A stretch of DNA of 64,000 nucleotides from Pararge aegeria (GCF_905163445.1 NC_053182.1:5022001-5086000); one strand, 5' to 3'. Counted from the stretch's first letter, positions 44,737 through 56,509 are shown. The notes: a model not told the origin generated them from the sequence alone. Program-made: numbers and translations.

Positions 44737-45946
44737 TGCGCGTGCGCAGCTTCGAGTACCAGGCGTTCAGAAATATATAAGAGTAGAAAGGACAGTTCGT
44801 TGATCGGCGCCACGGAGGGGTCAACGTTATTTGGTGACAATCGGCGATTTCATACAGTTTTGCTTTCTGTCCAGTATAAGTTGATCCCGCCTGGTCCCAA
44901 GTAAAGTAAAAATGCTCCTTATAATTGGAAGCTTATCGTTATGTACATACGGCTCGAAACTTGGTTCCAGTTAATACAGCAGTATTGTGGGCGACGCCGA
45001 AGTAATTCCACTACGCGGCTCTTCAGATTTTATGCTGTCCGATTATTTGGCACAAATTTTTACTACGCAATATAAATTAACAAATTAATTTAAAACATAA
45101 AAACAAAGTGAACACGTCTTATTTGCACGGGGATCCGGAAGGAAGGGGATTAATTCAGCGTTTGATTTCATAACTCGTTTTTATAACAAATTAGTCATTT
45201 GATAATATTAGTTTCTTAATTTTCTTAAAAGACACTGTAAGGTATTTACACTTGTTAATGATATTTTTATTTCTAAAAAAGAATAATGGCATTATACAAC
45301 AATAACAAACCAAGCAAATCATGTTATTCATAAAAAAATCAAACACGTAATTGATTACTCCACTTCCGTAAGCAGTGCTTATAGGACACCTACACTTAGA
45401 GAATTTATGAATGAAACTGTTCACACAAGACCGATGCTAATCTTGTAAGTACAAGCGCACGATTATAACATTACACGACACACACTACTAACTTACACCC
45501 ACACATCTAGCAGAACGATTCGTTCTTTAGGCGTGATTATTTTATTTGATATTTCTATGCAACAGTAGATGGCGTCATATGTCGAGTGATTTATAATAAT
45601 TGATTTACCCTGCAATCGATAACATGAGATTTAAATAATAATATAGGTATTTTTACGTGTTTTAAAAGGTAAATGTTTAGCATTTACGGTTAGAAATTAA
45701 AATACGAAGTAGAAGATTTTATTTTGTACGCTATACCTACGCCTCGCGCGCGCTATTTGCGCTGTCGCCTGTCTAGCGACAATTGACCTAGAAGTTTGGC
45801 CGCTCATTACTAGATGGCGCTTTCATATATTTTTTACTTAGTGTTTTTTTAATTACAAAACTTTAATGGTCCTATCTGAAGGCTCTTTAAGACCCTGAGG
45901 GTAGGGTATGCACTGCTTATTTGCATATATGCAATGCACGCCACTG

Positions 45947-46072
45947 AAGGCCACCACACCGGCTCAGTGCGGATTGACTTCACACACCTTTGAGAACATT
46001 ATGGAGAACTCTCAGGTATGCCGGTTTCCTCACGATGTTTTCCTTCACCTGTCCACTGGGCTATCACCGCTT
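45947..46072 (-). repeat. SINE-A, 5' half of the copy split by the hAT element
   Basis: Resumes with the duplicated AAGGCCAC, then CGGCTCAGTGCGGATTG, CACACACCTTTGAGAACATT, CCTCACGATGTTTTCCTTCA, and ends in the tRNA-like CTGGGCTATCACCGCTT with an internal deletion. Confidence 0.8.
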
Positions 46073-46094
46073 TCTATCCAATATCCTAATTTGA

Positions 46095-46170
46095 TATACA
46101 AATTTCAAATATGCGGTATGGCGGCTGTATCAATTCAATAATTTGAGGTCGTTTCATGCAGCAGAAAAAA
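46095..46170 (+). repeat. Short repeat shared with 56155-56212
   Basis: GCGGCTGTATCAATTCAATA and GGTCGTTTCATGCAGCAG here; CGGCGGTATCAATTCAATGA and GATCGTTTCATGCATCAG at 56165-56205. Origin unknown. Confidence 0.5.
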
Positions 46171-46424
46171 ATATTCGAAGTACAGTCCGATTACTTCACA
46201 CAGTCCGAACTTTATGTCGTCGAGGAAATCAGACGCTAGTTTGCGCAGCTACTCAACTTTACCGTCCCGTTGATAAGCTGATACTGAATATTAAATTCTG
46301 AGCATCGAAATGCACGAAGTTCGACATGTCATAAAGTGTGAATCGGACTGCGCTTAATTTGATCAGTTTAGTTGTTAAGTCTCCTATAATTATGACTTTA
46401 TTTGTAATAACGTCGGAGTGTTAT

Positions 46425-46640
46425 AAATTTGACGTGTGCGTGTGTGTCTGTCTGTGGCATCGTATTTCCCGCACGGAAGGACCGATTCTGATGTTGTTTT
46501 TTTTTTTGTTTGATACGTGAATAAGTCGGGAGTGTTCTTGGCTGTGTTTGATGAAAATCGGTCCAAGATGACCGCCGCCACAAAATGGCTCCCTCCCCTC
46601 ACAACTCCCTTAATATGGAGATGAAATGAAAGGGCAACGA
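46425..46640 (+). repeat. Family H repeat, second copy
   Basis: GTGTGTCTGTCTGTGGCATC, CGTATTTCCCGCACGGAAGG, AAAATCGGTCCAAGATGACC, AACTCCCTTAATATGGAGAT. Confidence 0.6.
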
Positions 46641-47133
46641 TCGCGACGCCGTATTTATGTAGACAAGTGACAATTAGATTTTTGAAGATATACCTTTTTT
46701 TGGCGCGTTAGGGCAAAATGGTTAGAGTAAATTTTTACGATGCGCGCGCTCTCCGTCACAAAAAACCGACACCATGATGTTAGCTATAGTCAACATTTTA
46801 GTTTTTCTAAAAAAGGTTTGACAGTTGACTTTCAATAACTCAAACTACCTTTTTCCATTTTTTCTAAAAACGTAGGCGAAAGATAAAATGTTTGATAAGA
46901 TTTTTATCTTTTTACGCCAAAGAAGTATAACTTCTAACGCGTGTACATAAGTACAAACACTTTTTTTTAAATTCTCTTCTTAAATCTAATTTAAACATTG
47001 GGATTCTATGTATATGAGGTGTCGCAGAGCTCCTGCATGAAATTGTTGTATGTGTCCTATGTGTTTGGTATAAGATTACCTTTACATATTGTATTATTTG
47101 ATTGTAAATGCAACGAATTAAAATTTTGGTCAC

Positions 47134-47280
47134 CTCTTTCCACAGAATAGCCAGTTACAAAGGAAAGGCCGTTCCCCGGAATGCCACCGCAAATGCGCCC
47201 GCAAATGCGACGTCTTTCCGTACACTTTGTTGCAGCCGGGGATATGGCACAGGTGCTGTTTCTTGCGGTCTACCAGGCGG
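47134..47280 (-). CDS. Spps: Sp-factor exon i (zinc finger 1 and start of finger 2)
   Basis: 147 nt = 1 + 48 codons + 2. It encodes RLVDRKKQHLCHIPGC, then NKVYGKTSHLRAHLRWH, then SGERPFLCNWLFCGK. ZF1 is complete (C-X4-C-X12-H-X3-H). The exon ends inside ZF2, with AG left over to form arginine with the first G of exon j. The inter-finger linker is HSGERPF rather than the commoner HTGERPF. Acceptor GTTCCAG, donor AAAGAG before GTGACC. Confidence 0.96.
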
Positions 47281-48021
47281 CTGGAACAAATATATCATGC
47301 CATCACTCTATCTACTTAATAAAGTTCTAACACTAACCCCATTACCGTTTACCAATAAAAGTTATAAGGCAGTTGTATAGTTAAACCCCCTTTTTTCTAA
47401 CTTGTCTTATAAAGTAAAGAATGTTTTCATTACTTTTTAATGTAAAGTAAGATTTAAAAATATAAAAAAATAAGTGCAATAATCAAATAATGGGAACGAA
47501 TAAACAAAAAATCTTTACGTAAGTGTGTTTTATTACTAACCTAACAATTTAAAAAAAACTTTACACTAAAAACTTTACATTATAAGAGAATTAACAAAAA
47601 AAATACTATTCGCAATGTTTTATCTTCGTCTTTCGAATGTCAAATTACCGAAGACAGAACGAGATAAATCATTGAATAACTAATGGATTATTCCATCCTG
47701 TCCCCCTAATGTATTCACTCAGGGGTACAGATAGGAATATAAAGTTCGATCTGTCCCCCTACACCCGCCGAGGGGACCGATCAACGTTTATTAGTAAGGC
47801 CGTTACTGACTAACAGACAACAAAAATGAATAGCTTAAACAAGTAAGTTTATAAATATAACAGAAGCCATGGTACCTTGAAAAATAAATGTGACTGTTTG
47901 TGAGTTACTTAACCTCAGAACAAACCACAACGTAGCGTCTGACCGTTGTATGCCAAATGGGCCTACCTCGTATATATATTCGTCAGACTATTATCGATTA
48001 CGCCGCAATACATGTGGATCG

Positions 48022-48286
48022 GTGACAGCCGATTTTCGCAGTGGGCTACTACCCTGCTTTCTGAGTCCAAGGCCGTGGGTTCGATTCCCACAGCTGGAAA
48101 ATGTTTGTGTGATGAAAATGAATAGTGTCTGGGTTTTAATTTGTACGAGTATGTTATAAGTATTTGTTTATATTATTCCTAAAAATACTAATCAGTCATC
48201 TTAATACCCATAACAATAGTTACGCTTACTTTGGGGCTAGATGGCGATGTGTCTATTGTCGTAGTATATTTATTTGTTTATTTATG
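48022..48286 (+). repeat. SINE-C, full length
   Basis: Head ACAGCCGATTTTCGCAGTGG, GGGTTCGATTCCCACAGCTG; body GTGTGATGAAAATGAATAG, TTTGGGGCTAGATGGCGATG, ending TATTTATTTGTTTATTTATG. Lies in the exon h-i intron. Confidence 0.8.
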
Positions 48287-48542
48287 TACGAAACTAAACC
48301 GTCGCCGTCACGATATAAAATTCCCGGTTAAAGTTGTCGTATCTTTTGTTTCGTATTTATGTATAGTATATATTTAAAGATTGTTATGTAGTGTAAGTAT
48401 ATATAGTTGTTATGTTGTTGTGATGTTATTTTTTATGGGCCTGATAAAAATAAATCAAAAAATATACGACCATCAATCCGTGGAATAATGCAAATTACAT
48501 TTAAACGTGTTGCTTAGACCAATTCCTATATATTTTATTTTA

Positions 48543-48862
48543 CTAGCTGTTGCCAGCATTCTTCGTTCGCTTTTATTACGGTTTTATACAAATCCCAACC
48601 GTTTGTCTGTCTTTTCAACTAACTCTTTAACAAAAATCAATTCGATTGTTTGCTTAATGACGGCGTAAAGTAAGGTCATATGAGTACGAGTAGTAGTACA
48701 AGTTTTTAATCAGCTTAGGTATAGTGATTCAACCAAACATAGTATTAGGCTATGATTTCTGCCACTATTTAATAAACCTGTAAATAAATGATTTTATTAT
48801 TATTTATTATTGTTATATACAAACAAACGAACACACTTTCGCATTTATAATATTGGTATGGA
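48543..48862 (-). mobile_element. Non-autonomous Helitron (320 bp) next to the exon h donor
   Basis: Minus strand: begins TCCATACCAATATTATAAAT after host A (48863) and ends GCTGGCAACAGCTAG before host T (48542). A small stem (GCTG-GCAA-CAGC) sits directly before the end, as in Helitrons. The interior has the expected GTTTGTTTG and AGTTAGTTGAAAAGACAG phrases. Confidence 0.82.
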
Positions 48863-48870
48863 TAACTCAC

Positions 48871-49066
48871 TTTTCTCCTTGATCACAGTTTGGGCATGTG
48901 CACGCCACCCTCTTCATGAGCCGCTTCCCACTGTTGGGACTATTGGGCCGGAATTTACTAGCCTCGCACTCCGTGGTAGAGGTATTTCCAGGGCTGACGG
49001 TCACCACCTGCCATTTCCCTGGATCGTTGGGATCCTGCTCGACATGTTGTCCTGTAAACGTTGTTT
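48871..49066 (-). CDS. Spps: Sp-factor exon h (Buttonhead box)
   Basis: 196 nt = 2 + 64 codons + 2. It contains DPNDPGKWQVVTVSPG, then SGKRLMKRVACTCPNCDQGE. The CxCPxC Buttonhead box just upstream of the fingers is diagnostic of the Sp family and absent from KLFs. Acceptor TTTCCAG. Donor AA before GTGAGT, with a Helitron starting eight nucleotides into the intron. The split codon AA|C gives N in CDQGENRLVDRKKQ. Confidence 0.95.
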
Positions 49067-49374
49067 CTGGAAATGAATTTTGATTCTATCATCAAGGGGA
49101 CTACTTTCCAAATGCCCACAGAAAAAAAATTAACTGGATAATGTCTAATGTTTGAAATGACAGTTCAGACAGATAACTGATCAACCTCGATAAGAGATAA
49201 AAAGCTGAAATTTCGTTTACGCCTTGATTCTAGCATTCATATCTATGTATACCTATTGCTCCAGACTGGGCAGGTGGATTAGTAATTTCAGTTTCGAGTT
49301 TTCAGTTTATCGCGCTTAGATAGACAGACAGAAGGACGCAGAGGGGTACTTTGTTTAATAATATGTAAAGGAGA

Positions 49375-49500
49375 ACAAACACTTTATTGCACGTATAACA
49401 TACATGACAAGAAACAGTAAGGAGTATACAGTAAACAATGTAAATATGCAAACACGGCCTTATTGCTGCAAGCAATCTCTTACAGGCAACCTTTGTTAAC
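49375..49500 (-). repeat. LINE 3' tail with hairpin
   Basis: Minus strand: GGTTGCCTGTAAGAG, hairpin ATTGCT-TGC-AGCAAT (49462-49476), AAGGCCGTGTTTGC ... TATACGTGCAATAAAGTG. Confidence 0.7.
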
Positions 49501-49832
49501 AGGACTTACAGAAAGAGATAGGGACGGTACCAAGAGTGGTATAATATATACATAAAAACCAAAATGTATAGATACAAAGACATATATAATTTAAATAAAC
49601 ATACGTAATATATTAATATACAATATACATAATATATATAAATATATAACATACATAATATATATAAGTAGAATTTATACATAATTTAGAAACAATAATA
49701 AAGCAACAACTTTAAATGCCATCACTCAAAGAGAGGTAGTAGTCCGTCTGACGACTCTTAAATATAGGAAGGGAATTACTTCCACGGATTTCAGCAGGCA
49801 TATAAAGATATGGAATAAAACCTAAATCTTAC

Positions 49833-49962
49833 CAATAACAGACTGTGGTTGGGGTTCTTGTTGCGCCTGTGGTATCTGCGTGAGTTGTACCGCCCCAGGC
49901 AGTCCCATCGCTGGGACCAGTTGGACCGCTCCACCCAGACCGCCAACGCCCAACGTCGGCAT
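49833..49962 (-). CDS. Spps: Sp-factor exon g
   Basis: 130 nt, phase 0 start after CTCACAG, ending ATTG before GTAAGA (one base carried over). The product begins MPTLGVGGLGGAVQLVPAMG and ends QIPQAQQEPQPQSVI. The leftover G joins AA of exon h to give glutamate. Q/G/V-rich region that links the activation domain to the conserved DNA-binding end. Confidence 0.85.
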
Positions 49963-50094
49963 CTGTGAGATTTGTTTCTATCTTTAGCTTGTGGAAATGG
50001 TTATATATAATGTACCCTTTCTATACTCAGTACTACAGTAATATTTATATACATTTCTCATTTGTTTTTTTTAGCTTGTGTTTGTTTGATTGTT

Positions 50095-50225
50095 GTGCTT
50101 GATTGTTCCACCAAGCCTTCCCAAGGGGATTGGCAGGATTTGGTTGGCAACCGGCCAGCGCCAATTTCCTAACTCCGGACTCGTTCTAAGTATATTTAAT
50201 AGAACTAAATAATCTTAAACCCAAG
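50095..50225 (-). repeat. Family J SINE-like fragment
   Basis: CAAGCCTTCCCAAGGGGATT, GGCAACCGGCCAGCGCCAAT, TTCCTAACTCCGGACTCG; the last phrase is the reverse of one in the copy at 30640. Confidence 0.45.
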
Positions 50226-50390
50226 AAGCACCTCGTGATAAGTAGTCAAGACCCATTTTTTTTTTTAAGGGGTTCTGAAATTGTATCGTAATCTTTTAAT
50301 GCATCTCATATATAATGCGATTTAAACCAATCATGAAATTTAAAAGTTGATATATTAAAGCAAGTTTGTTTAGACGCATATTCTTTCAAA

Positions 50391-50695
50391 ATCACCATCA
50401 TAGTATCAACCCGTTACTGGCCCACTAAAGGGCACGGATCTCCTCCCACAATGAGAAGGGGTTAAGGCCGTAGTCCACCACGCTGGCACAATGCGGATAT
50501 GTGGACTCCACACACCTTTTTAGAATATCGTAGAGAACTCTCAGGCATGCAGGTTTCCTCACGATGTTTTCCTTCACCGTTAAAGCAATTTTTTTTTAAT
50601 TGCTTAAAATTCACATAACTTACAAAAGTTATGGGATTCGAACTCGGCCCCCCGAAAGTGATGTCGAAATCCTACCCACTGGGCTATAACCATTA
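50391..50695 (-). repeat. SINE-A, near full length
   Basis: ATAGTATCAACCCGTTACTG, CTCCTCCCACAATGAGAAGG, CCTCACGATGTTTTCCTTCA, GGGATTCGAACTCGGCCCCC, CCCACTGGGCTATAACC; in the exon f-g intron. Confidence 0.8.
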
Positions 50696-50967
50696 AGTAT
50701 TGAGGTAGGTCAGTTAGGGGCTGATAATGATTATTATTATACATCACTCTCTTGATAGCCCACCATCCCGCATTGTTGCAGCGTGGAGAGTCCGAGCTCA
50801 AGATACGTTGTAGTACACACTACACAAAAGTTTTTATTTAAATTAATGCACTTGCTATTCTATTTTTTAAATTAACACTAAGAAGAAATAAACAGCTGTT
50901 AAGAAGAAAAGGTCGACTAATAGTCCGGTAAAAACGTAATTCCGGGTGTAGTTTTATATATGTGATA

Positions 50968-51230
50968 AATTTGAATTCAAATTAAAAATTGATTTATTTC
51001 AAGTAGGCCTAATATAAGCACTTTTGAAACGTCAAGTCGGTCTGTTTGTAGTGACCGTGTCTACCACCGGTTCGGAAGGCAGATTCTACCGAGAAGAAGC
51101 CGGCAAGACACTCAGCAGTTGCTCTTTTCCAACATCAACAATTTACATTTTAACATTCATTTTTCTATCTTGTGAGAGATGAAAGCGGAGCGGGATGCTT
51201 CCAAGCAACCCTGTCAATAAAGTTGGTATT
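50968..51230 (+). repeat. D-repeat, full copy with AATAAAG end
   Basis: TTTCAAGTAGGCCTAATATA, AGCACTTTTGAAACGTCAAG, GCAGATTCTACCGAGAAGAA, GCCGGCAAGACACTCAGCAG, GAGATGAAAGCGGAGCGGGA, TGCTTCCAAGCAACCCTGTC, AATAAAG. Confidence 0.7.
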
Positions 51231-51970
51231 TTATGTTACATCTTTATTGAATTTTTTCGTTTAACTGAACTTCTGTCTTAAGTATTCCCACGTTATATTT
51301 TAGATACTGAGCATACATAGAATATTTTGCACATAAATAATATTAAATAAGTCATATATATCATGCGGTTGGTATAAGCTCTAAGTTAGTGACTTACAGA
51401 GAAACATGGCAGAACTCATTTGAACACCATATAACATTCCAACGTTATGCCACGTTTGTTTGTAAGACCATTTGAATTTATAAAGCCATAGAGGCTTTAT
51501 ACTATAAATTTCTAGACTACCCATAAAGTTTCTTGTATTTTAGGAGCATGATAAAAAATATGTTACTGAGAACACATATATTACTTTTAGTATAGTAAAG
51601 CAGTATTTATGCTAAAGATTTTTTTTTGTATTCTAAATACTAGATATAGATTTTTTGTATCAGAATACAAAAAAAAAATTATATCCTAGATAGCAGACAA
51701 AAAACATACCCCTAATCGTATTGTAGCCACGGCCATAGCCATACAAAAAAAATTGCCAAGTGTCGGTGTAAATCTAGCTAAATACTTATACAACTAATCA
51801 ATAAAAAAAAACTTATCAATTCAAGTGTTTAGAAAATTAAAAAATAACACATGACATGTTATCAGGTGCGAGTCTGGTCCTTCAATCAATAGCATACTAG
51901 ATATGTGGTCAGTCGTCAAATCAAGCTACTGAGAATTACGTTCTGCCTCACACAGCGATGCCTCAAGTCA

Positions 51971-52084
51971 TTAGTGCGTTGCGTTGCGTCGTCGCAACGG
52001 ATGAACGCACACCTGCGTTGCAAACGAAGCAACGCTTTAATGTAGCATGATATTTAACATATATGCATCGAAGCAACGCACTAA
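51971..52084. mobile_element. Small TIR element (114 bp)
   Basis: Perfect 12-bp inverted ends TTAGTGCGTTGC (51971-51982) and GCAACGCACTAA (52073-52084). GTTGC/GCAAC words recur inside. Confidence 0.5.
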
Positions 52085-54186
52085 TAAAGCAGAGCTAAAA
52101 TTTGAAAGCTATGTTCGTTACACCGGCAATGTAGATAATTTTAAGCTCGTGATTAATGTTAGAATAAAGAGGCGGGTTAGCCCTGTTTAGCGTTCCGTAT
52201 TTATATGGTGCAACAGGATCCTATTTTTAAGTCTCCGCTGTCCGTCTATCTTTTTGTTTGTCCGTCTCTACGTTCATCTGTCAGTCTCTCTGTCAGAAGG
52301 ATGTATCACATAGAGATAGTTGAAAGTAACCTGGAGGCCTTTGCGGAAACGCAAGACAATCTCAAAACCGGTTTCAATCAGACTATTTAATATTTAAGTT
52401 TTTTATTAAGTAACTTTAGATTAGGATAAATTTCATATATTTTTTTGTAAGATTGTTCAATAAAGGCTGTTGTTATTTTTAGAGCGTAAAGGAATGATAA
52501 ACAAAGACACTTTCTTTTTGATTAATAATATAAGTAACGATTGCACCTTGGTATGGAATATTTCATGTGCAATTCCGCACTTCACCGGTTATTTGAAATA
52601 TGGACATACATAAAATAAATTGAAGTTATATCTAATATTTTGAAACCCTCAACAGACAACAATCAGTAAAAACCGAATGACTTTATATAACTGCATATCT
52701 AGTACAGTATTGATCGCAGTTTATAATAAACGCGAGATTAAATCCGATTCAACATGCGTTGTGTAGCGTTAGCTCGGGTGCTATTGAGAAGTTTTCGGCA
52801 ATATGTTTACCTGCAGAGTGATGGTGGGCGGACCTCCCGTCGCTGTAGTCTGCTGGGGGGGTGCGGCTTGCTGTACCAAACCAAACCCTTATTTACAAAC
52901 CAATAGCCGAAGGACATGTTTATTCGACTTATAATGGTAACATGGATAAAGCTCTGTTCAACACGAGGCGTATTTTTCCCAGGTTTCTGCAGACCTATTT
53001 ACCATCTCAGTGATGTGAAATAAAGTTGGAAATTCTTAATTCAAATTATAGGTACAATCTGTAACCTTAATTTGTAACGAGGATTATTTTTTTATTTATT
53101 TTAGATGCACCGAGAAACTGAATATATCTAGCTTGCCTGACTGACACGACTTTTCTTGTTTGTTGTTTGGTCTAAGCATAAGATACTTTTTTTTACTAAC
53201 CTTATCGTTATACTGAATGTATTATTAGATAATATAGTGCACAGTAAAACTAACTGTGGTTTATGTGGCACTTAAAACTTTATCAATTCACAAAAAAAAA
53301 TTGCGTGTTTTCTTTTTTAAAGAGGAATTAATAAATTAATCACAATATTGTAGCAGGCCAAACACAATTATACGCGCCAGGGGCTGACTACTATCGCTGC
53401 AACATCATCAATCCATTACCGGGCCGAAACTTATTATATTATGACCAATTTGTACAACTATTTGAAAATAATAGCCGGTGTGTTATTCTGATGTATAACC
53501 CATATTACTGTAAAGTTTCATTAAAATCCGTTCAGTAATTTTTGCGTGAGGGAGTAACAAACATCCATATAACCATCAAACCATACTTTCGCAATTGTAA
53601 TATTAGAAGGCAGTTTGAACTCGTCCATACTCCATATAAGTTAGGGGCATTACACATCTCAGTTTGAACAGACCTCTATGCGTCCTCTGTCTTCAAACCA
53701 TTCTAACTATTACAGTCTAATCAACCGAAGTACCTTCACTACTGGACATATTATATACCATTATTTTCTAACCCACTATCCTATACTGTAAGCGAACTTT
53801 ACATAACTTGTTAGCGTTAAGTATATTTTAAAACCAGAAATATAAAACGAGCGTGTTAAAATAGCCAAATCAATAAATTATAACATATTTCCTTTCGTGT
53901 ATTCTAGGTTTAGCACTTAACACCACAAAGTTATGAAAAGATTGTTTGCAATATATATATATATTTTTTTTTAATAATATAGACTAATGGGCTCTCCATA
54001 CGCCACCGACCGACCGGTGCAGAGACTTTCCTTGTACCTAGCGGTGGCACCACCAGGTGAGTAGATGGTAGGTGGGATTACCAGCGTTACACTTTCCGGT
54101 GCGTGGTCCACTTACACACACACTTAAGCAAATTAGGACCTCAACATTCATCAATTCTCAAAGCAAATATAGTACCATGTATTTAC
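52085..54186. other. Intronic DNA around exon f
   Basis: Apart from exon f, mainly AT-rich sequence. 53515-53612 (CCGTTCAGTAATTTTTGCGT, CATACTTTCGCAATTGTAAT) is a Helitron-interior remnant. 53995-54100 (GGGCTCTCCATACGCCACCG, CTAGCGGTGGCACCACCAGG) may be another repeat. Confidence 0.35.
52811..52870 (-). CDS. Spps: Sp-factor exon f (60-nt micro-exon)
   Basis: Exactly 20 codons, phase 0-0: QAAPPQQTTATGG followed by PPTITLQ. Acceptor GGTACAG, donor CTGCAG before GTAAAC. Supported by clean splice sites, Q/P/T composition and a frame compatible with both neighbours. At this size it is the least certain exon and may be alternatively used. Confidence 0.74.
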
Positions 54187-54303
54187 CAGTGGCGTGCACT
54201 TCATACATGTACAAAAGCACTGCCTACCCAAATTTTTCATAAAACTTGTAGGATTTTCCATTTTGTGCCATCTTCCTATTCAAAAACACTGTACACGCCA
54301 CTG
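54187..54303. mobile_element. Short hAT-type MITE (117 bp)
   Basis: Begins CAGTGGCGTGCAC and ends GTACACGCCACTG, the same termini as the large hAT element at 39481. Flanking 8-mers (GTATTTAC and ATCTTAAC) match at five of eight positions, as expected for an aged target duplication. It lies in the intron between exons f and e. Confidence 0.68.
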
Positions 54304-55313
54304 ATCTTAACTGACCTGCACCAGTTTGCAAGCATAATATGATGCTTAGTAGCGTAAGAACAGATTAATATGGCAGCCAAATGGCGGGAACAAATTTGTA
54401 ACACCCCAACTGGAAACCACACACACACACATACACCCGTAAACCGTGTTAAATCAAATGAAATCATAGTATTTTCTACTACAGCAACACACTGTAAATC
54501 TAGTGTTAGTAATGGTCATAGAAAATATGTAAGATTCAATTTAACTCACCACCGCATAAAGTGGCGTGTTACAAATAAACTTTCGCGACATAATATGTGT
54601 TGTAACAATATTTCTTTAATACTTTCAAGACACTTCACGAAATCTTTCTTACGCAACTGCATGCAATTATAAACCCACACCATAAAATCCAAAATAGTAG
54701 CTTTATATTTATTATGGGTATAGACATATTATGATATATATTTTTTAGATATATATATTTAATGTATAAAAAAAAGCAATTCCATATGTTAGTATGTATT
54801 TGCATAACTCGAAAAGTAGTCGATAGATTGACTAGCACCTCTTACACGGTTTTATTTCTTTATGTGTTTTTATATACTTTATATCGGTGTGCGTTCCTAT
54901 GACTTCACGAGTGCGGTCATGACATCCCGTGAGCGTTTTCGCGGGAAATAATTTTTACTATAATTTGCAATTTATTTCCAAATACCTAATTAAAATAAGA
55001 TATTTTTTGTGAATAGTAGAGAACATCTTATCTTACGATTCAACATTCAGCTAAACTCCTGTTTACAAATAATCCCAAAATACCTTTTGTAGGTCCGCGT
55101 CGAAAGCAAAGTGATTTAAGTTTCTTAAGTCAAAGTCAATGCTTGCAGATTCTAGTGGTTGTGTTGTATGTGTTTTTTTTGTCTAAACCAAGTGCCAGAG
55201 TTTGGTTTTATCGTTTTGGTATAGAAACCCTTTAAATAAACTAAAAGGCACCCTTTTACAATATAATATTATTATGAATGCAGAGTATAAATAATCAAAG
55301 ACAGTTATTTCAC

Positions 55314-55400
55314 CTGTACGTTGCCGAGCGACGAAATTTGTATCTGTTGTATTTGGCCGGACGGTGTCAGAACGTTAGCCACCTGCGGCTGTGCTTGCAT
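55314..55400 (-). CDS. Spps: Sp-factor exon e (Q-rich)
   Basis: 87 nt, phase 0-0, 29 codons: MQAQPQVANVLTPSGQ followed by IQQIQISSLGNVQ. Acceptor TTTACAG, donor CAG before GTGAAA. The SGQIQQIQISSLGNVQ stretch is typical of Sp activation domains. Because both ends are phase 0, skipping it would leave the frame intact. Confidence 0.84.
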
Positions 55401-55580
55401 CTGTAAAGGTAAATTCTCTGGTTAAATTAAAATTTAAGACGGTTATTTTAAATAAATCTGGTAGAATTTGGCGGAAGTTAAATATAAAAAATGTAATAAG
55501 ATGTTAATCTCGCGTAAATCTTCGAAGGATTCCCAATTGCATTTTTTTAAATAATCAGGGATTGAAGATAAACTAGTTTG

Positions 55581-55800
55581 TCAGGCGAGAGGCTTCGGCT
55601 GTGACTCAATAACATCCTACCAAAAAAATCGTGACGCCAAGCGATTTAGTAGAAATCGATTATTGTATTGGTGTGGGTTAAATATAAATGGTCGAACATA
55701 CCCCTAGCAGATAAGCCTGCTACAATCTTAGACTGCATCATGCCCTAACAGGAGGTGAGGTTGCAGACAAGGGTTTACTTGTAGTGAAATAAAACAGATG
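55581..55800 (+). repeat. SINE-B body
   Basis: GCGAGAGGCTTCGGCTGTGA, CGCCAAGCGATTTAGTAGAA, GCCTGCTACAATCTTAGACT, CAGACAAGGGTTTACTTGTA; in the exon d-e intron. Confidence 0.7.
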
Positions 55801-56214
55801 CCGCGTTAAAATCAGATGAACGTTAATCTTTGCAAAAGTAAAACATGGTCAGTAGCCAATTTTAATATCTTTATTGAAGCAAATCTATGAGAATAAAGAA
55901 AAGATGACAGATCAGAGTCATCAGTCGATCAGAGTTGTCTGTTCGCGCCTTAACAATGCAACACAGCAATGTTTGCCGAGGCTGAATGCATTATTATATT
56001 GGACCCGCAATATATACGGTAACTTTTATTTTTGTCATAAAACAGTAACTCAGTGAATTGGTACAATTACATTAATTGTTAAAAAAATAATAAACGAAAA
56101 AACATAGGAAATGAAAATAGTTTGGTGTGTACGAAAATCCTATATCGAGTGTAAGCGGCGCGTTGCGGCGGCGGTATCAATTCAATGAATTGTGATCGTT
56201 TCATGCATCAGAAA

Positions 56215-56432
56215 AATCGTAGTACCCGTAACACAAGCTAAGCTTTATTTGAGGCTTACGATGTGTGTATTGTCGTAGTATATTTATTAGTATGTAGATT
56301 ATATGTATATTATAAGTATTTATGTATATTATTCATAAAAATATTCATCAATTATCTTAGTACCCATAACACAAGCTACGCTTACTTTGGGACTAGTGTG
56401 TATTGTCGTAGTATATTTAGTATATATATTTA
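56215..56432 (+). repeat. Two SINE-C 3' fragments in tandem
   Basis: 56215-56292 and 56298-56432 both end GTGTGTATTGTCGTAGTATA; each starts from CCGTAACACAAGCTA or further upstream in the body. 78 bp from the exon d donor. Confidence 0.65.
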
Positions 56433-56509
56433 TTGCTTGGAGCTTACTGTAGATCGGATATATTAATGGGACTGTCGATGGTCGACGGTAAAATTGTAGC
56501 ACGTCGTAC

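Larger units (their letters stand above)
40222..44900 (-). mobile_element. CR1/Jockey-superfamily LINE, nearly full length
   Basis: Minus-strand non-LTR retrotransposon with ORF1 (43846-44736) and ORF2 (40568-43499, one frameshift), inserted inside the hAT element. The 3' end is placed near 40222, where AATAAATGAATTTTTAATT precedes an A/T-rich tail. The 3' UTR includes an AC/GT-rich stretch (40436-40520). The 5' limit is uncertain (about 44750-45050). Clade assignment within CR1/L2/Daphne-like LINEs is inference from motif style. Confidence 0.8.
39481..45946. mobile_element. hAT-type element with a nested LINE
   Basis: The left end begins CAGTGGCGTGCAT and the right end finishes with its exact reverse complement ATGCACGCCACTG (13-bp terminal inverted repeat). 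Both ends are flanked by the 8-bp direct repeat AAGGCCAC (39473-39480 and 45947-45954). CAG-start termini and 8-bp target duplications are the hallmark of hAT transposons. About 4.6-5 kb of the interior is a LINE; the remaining roughly 1.5-1.8 kb shows no hAT transposase ORF, so it is a non-autonomous copy. It split an older SINE-A. Confidence 0.88.
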
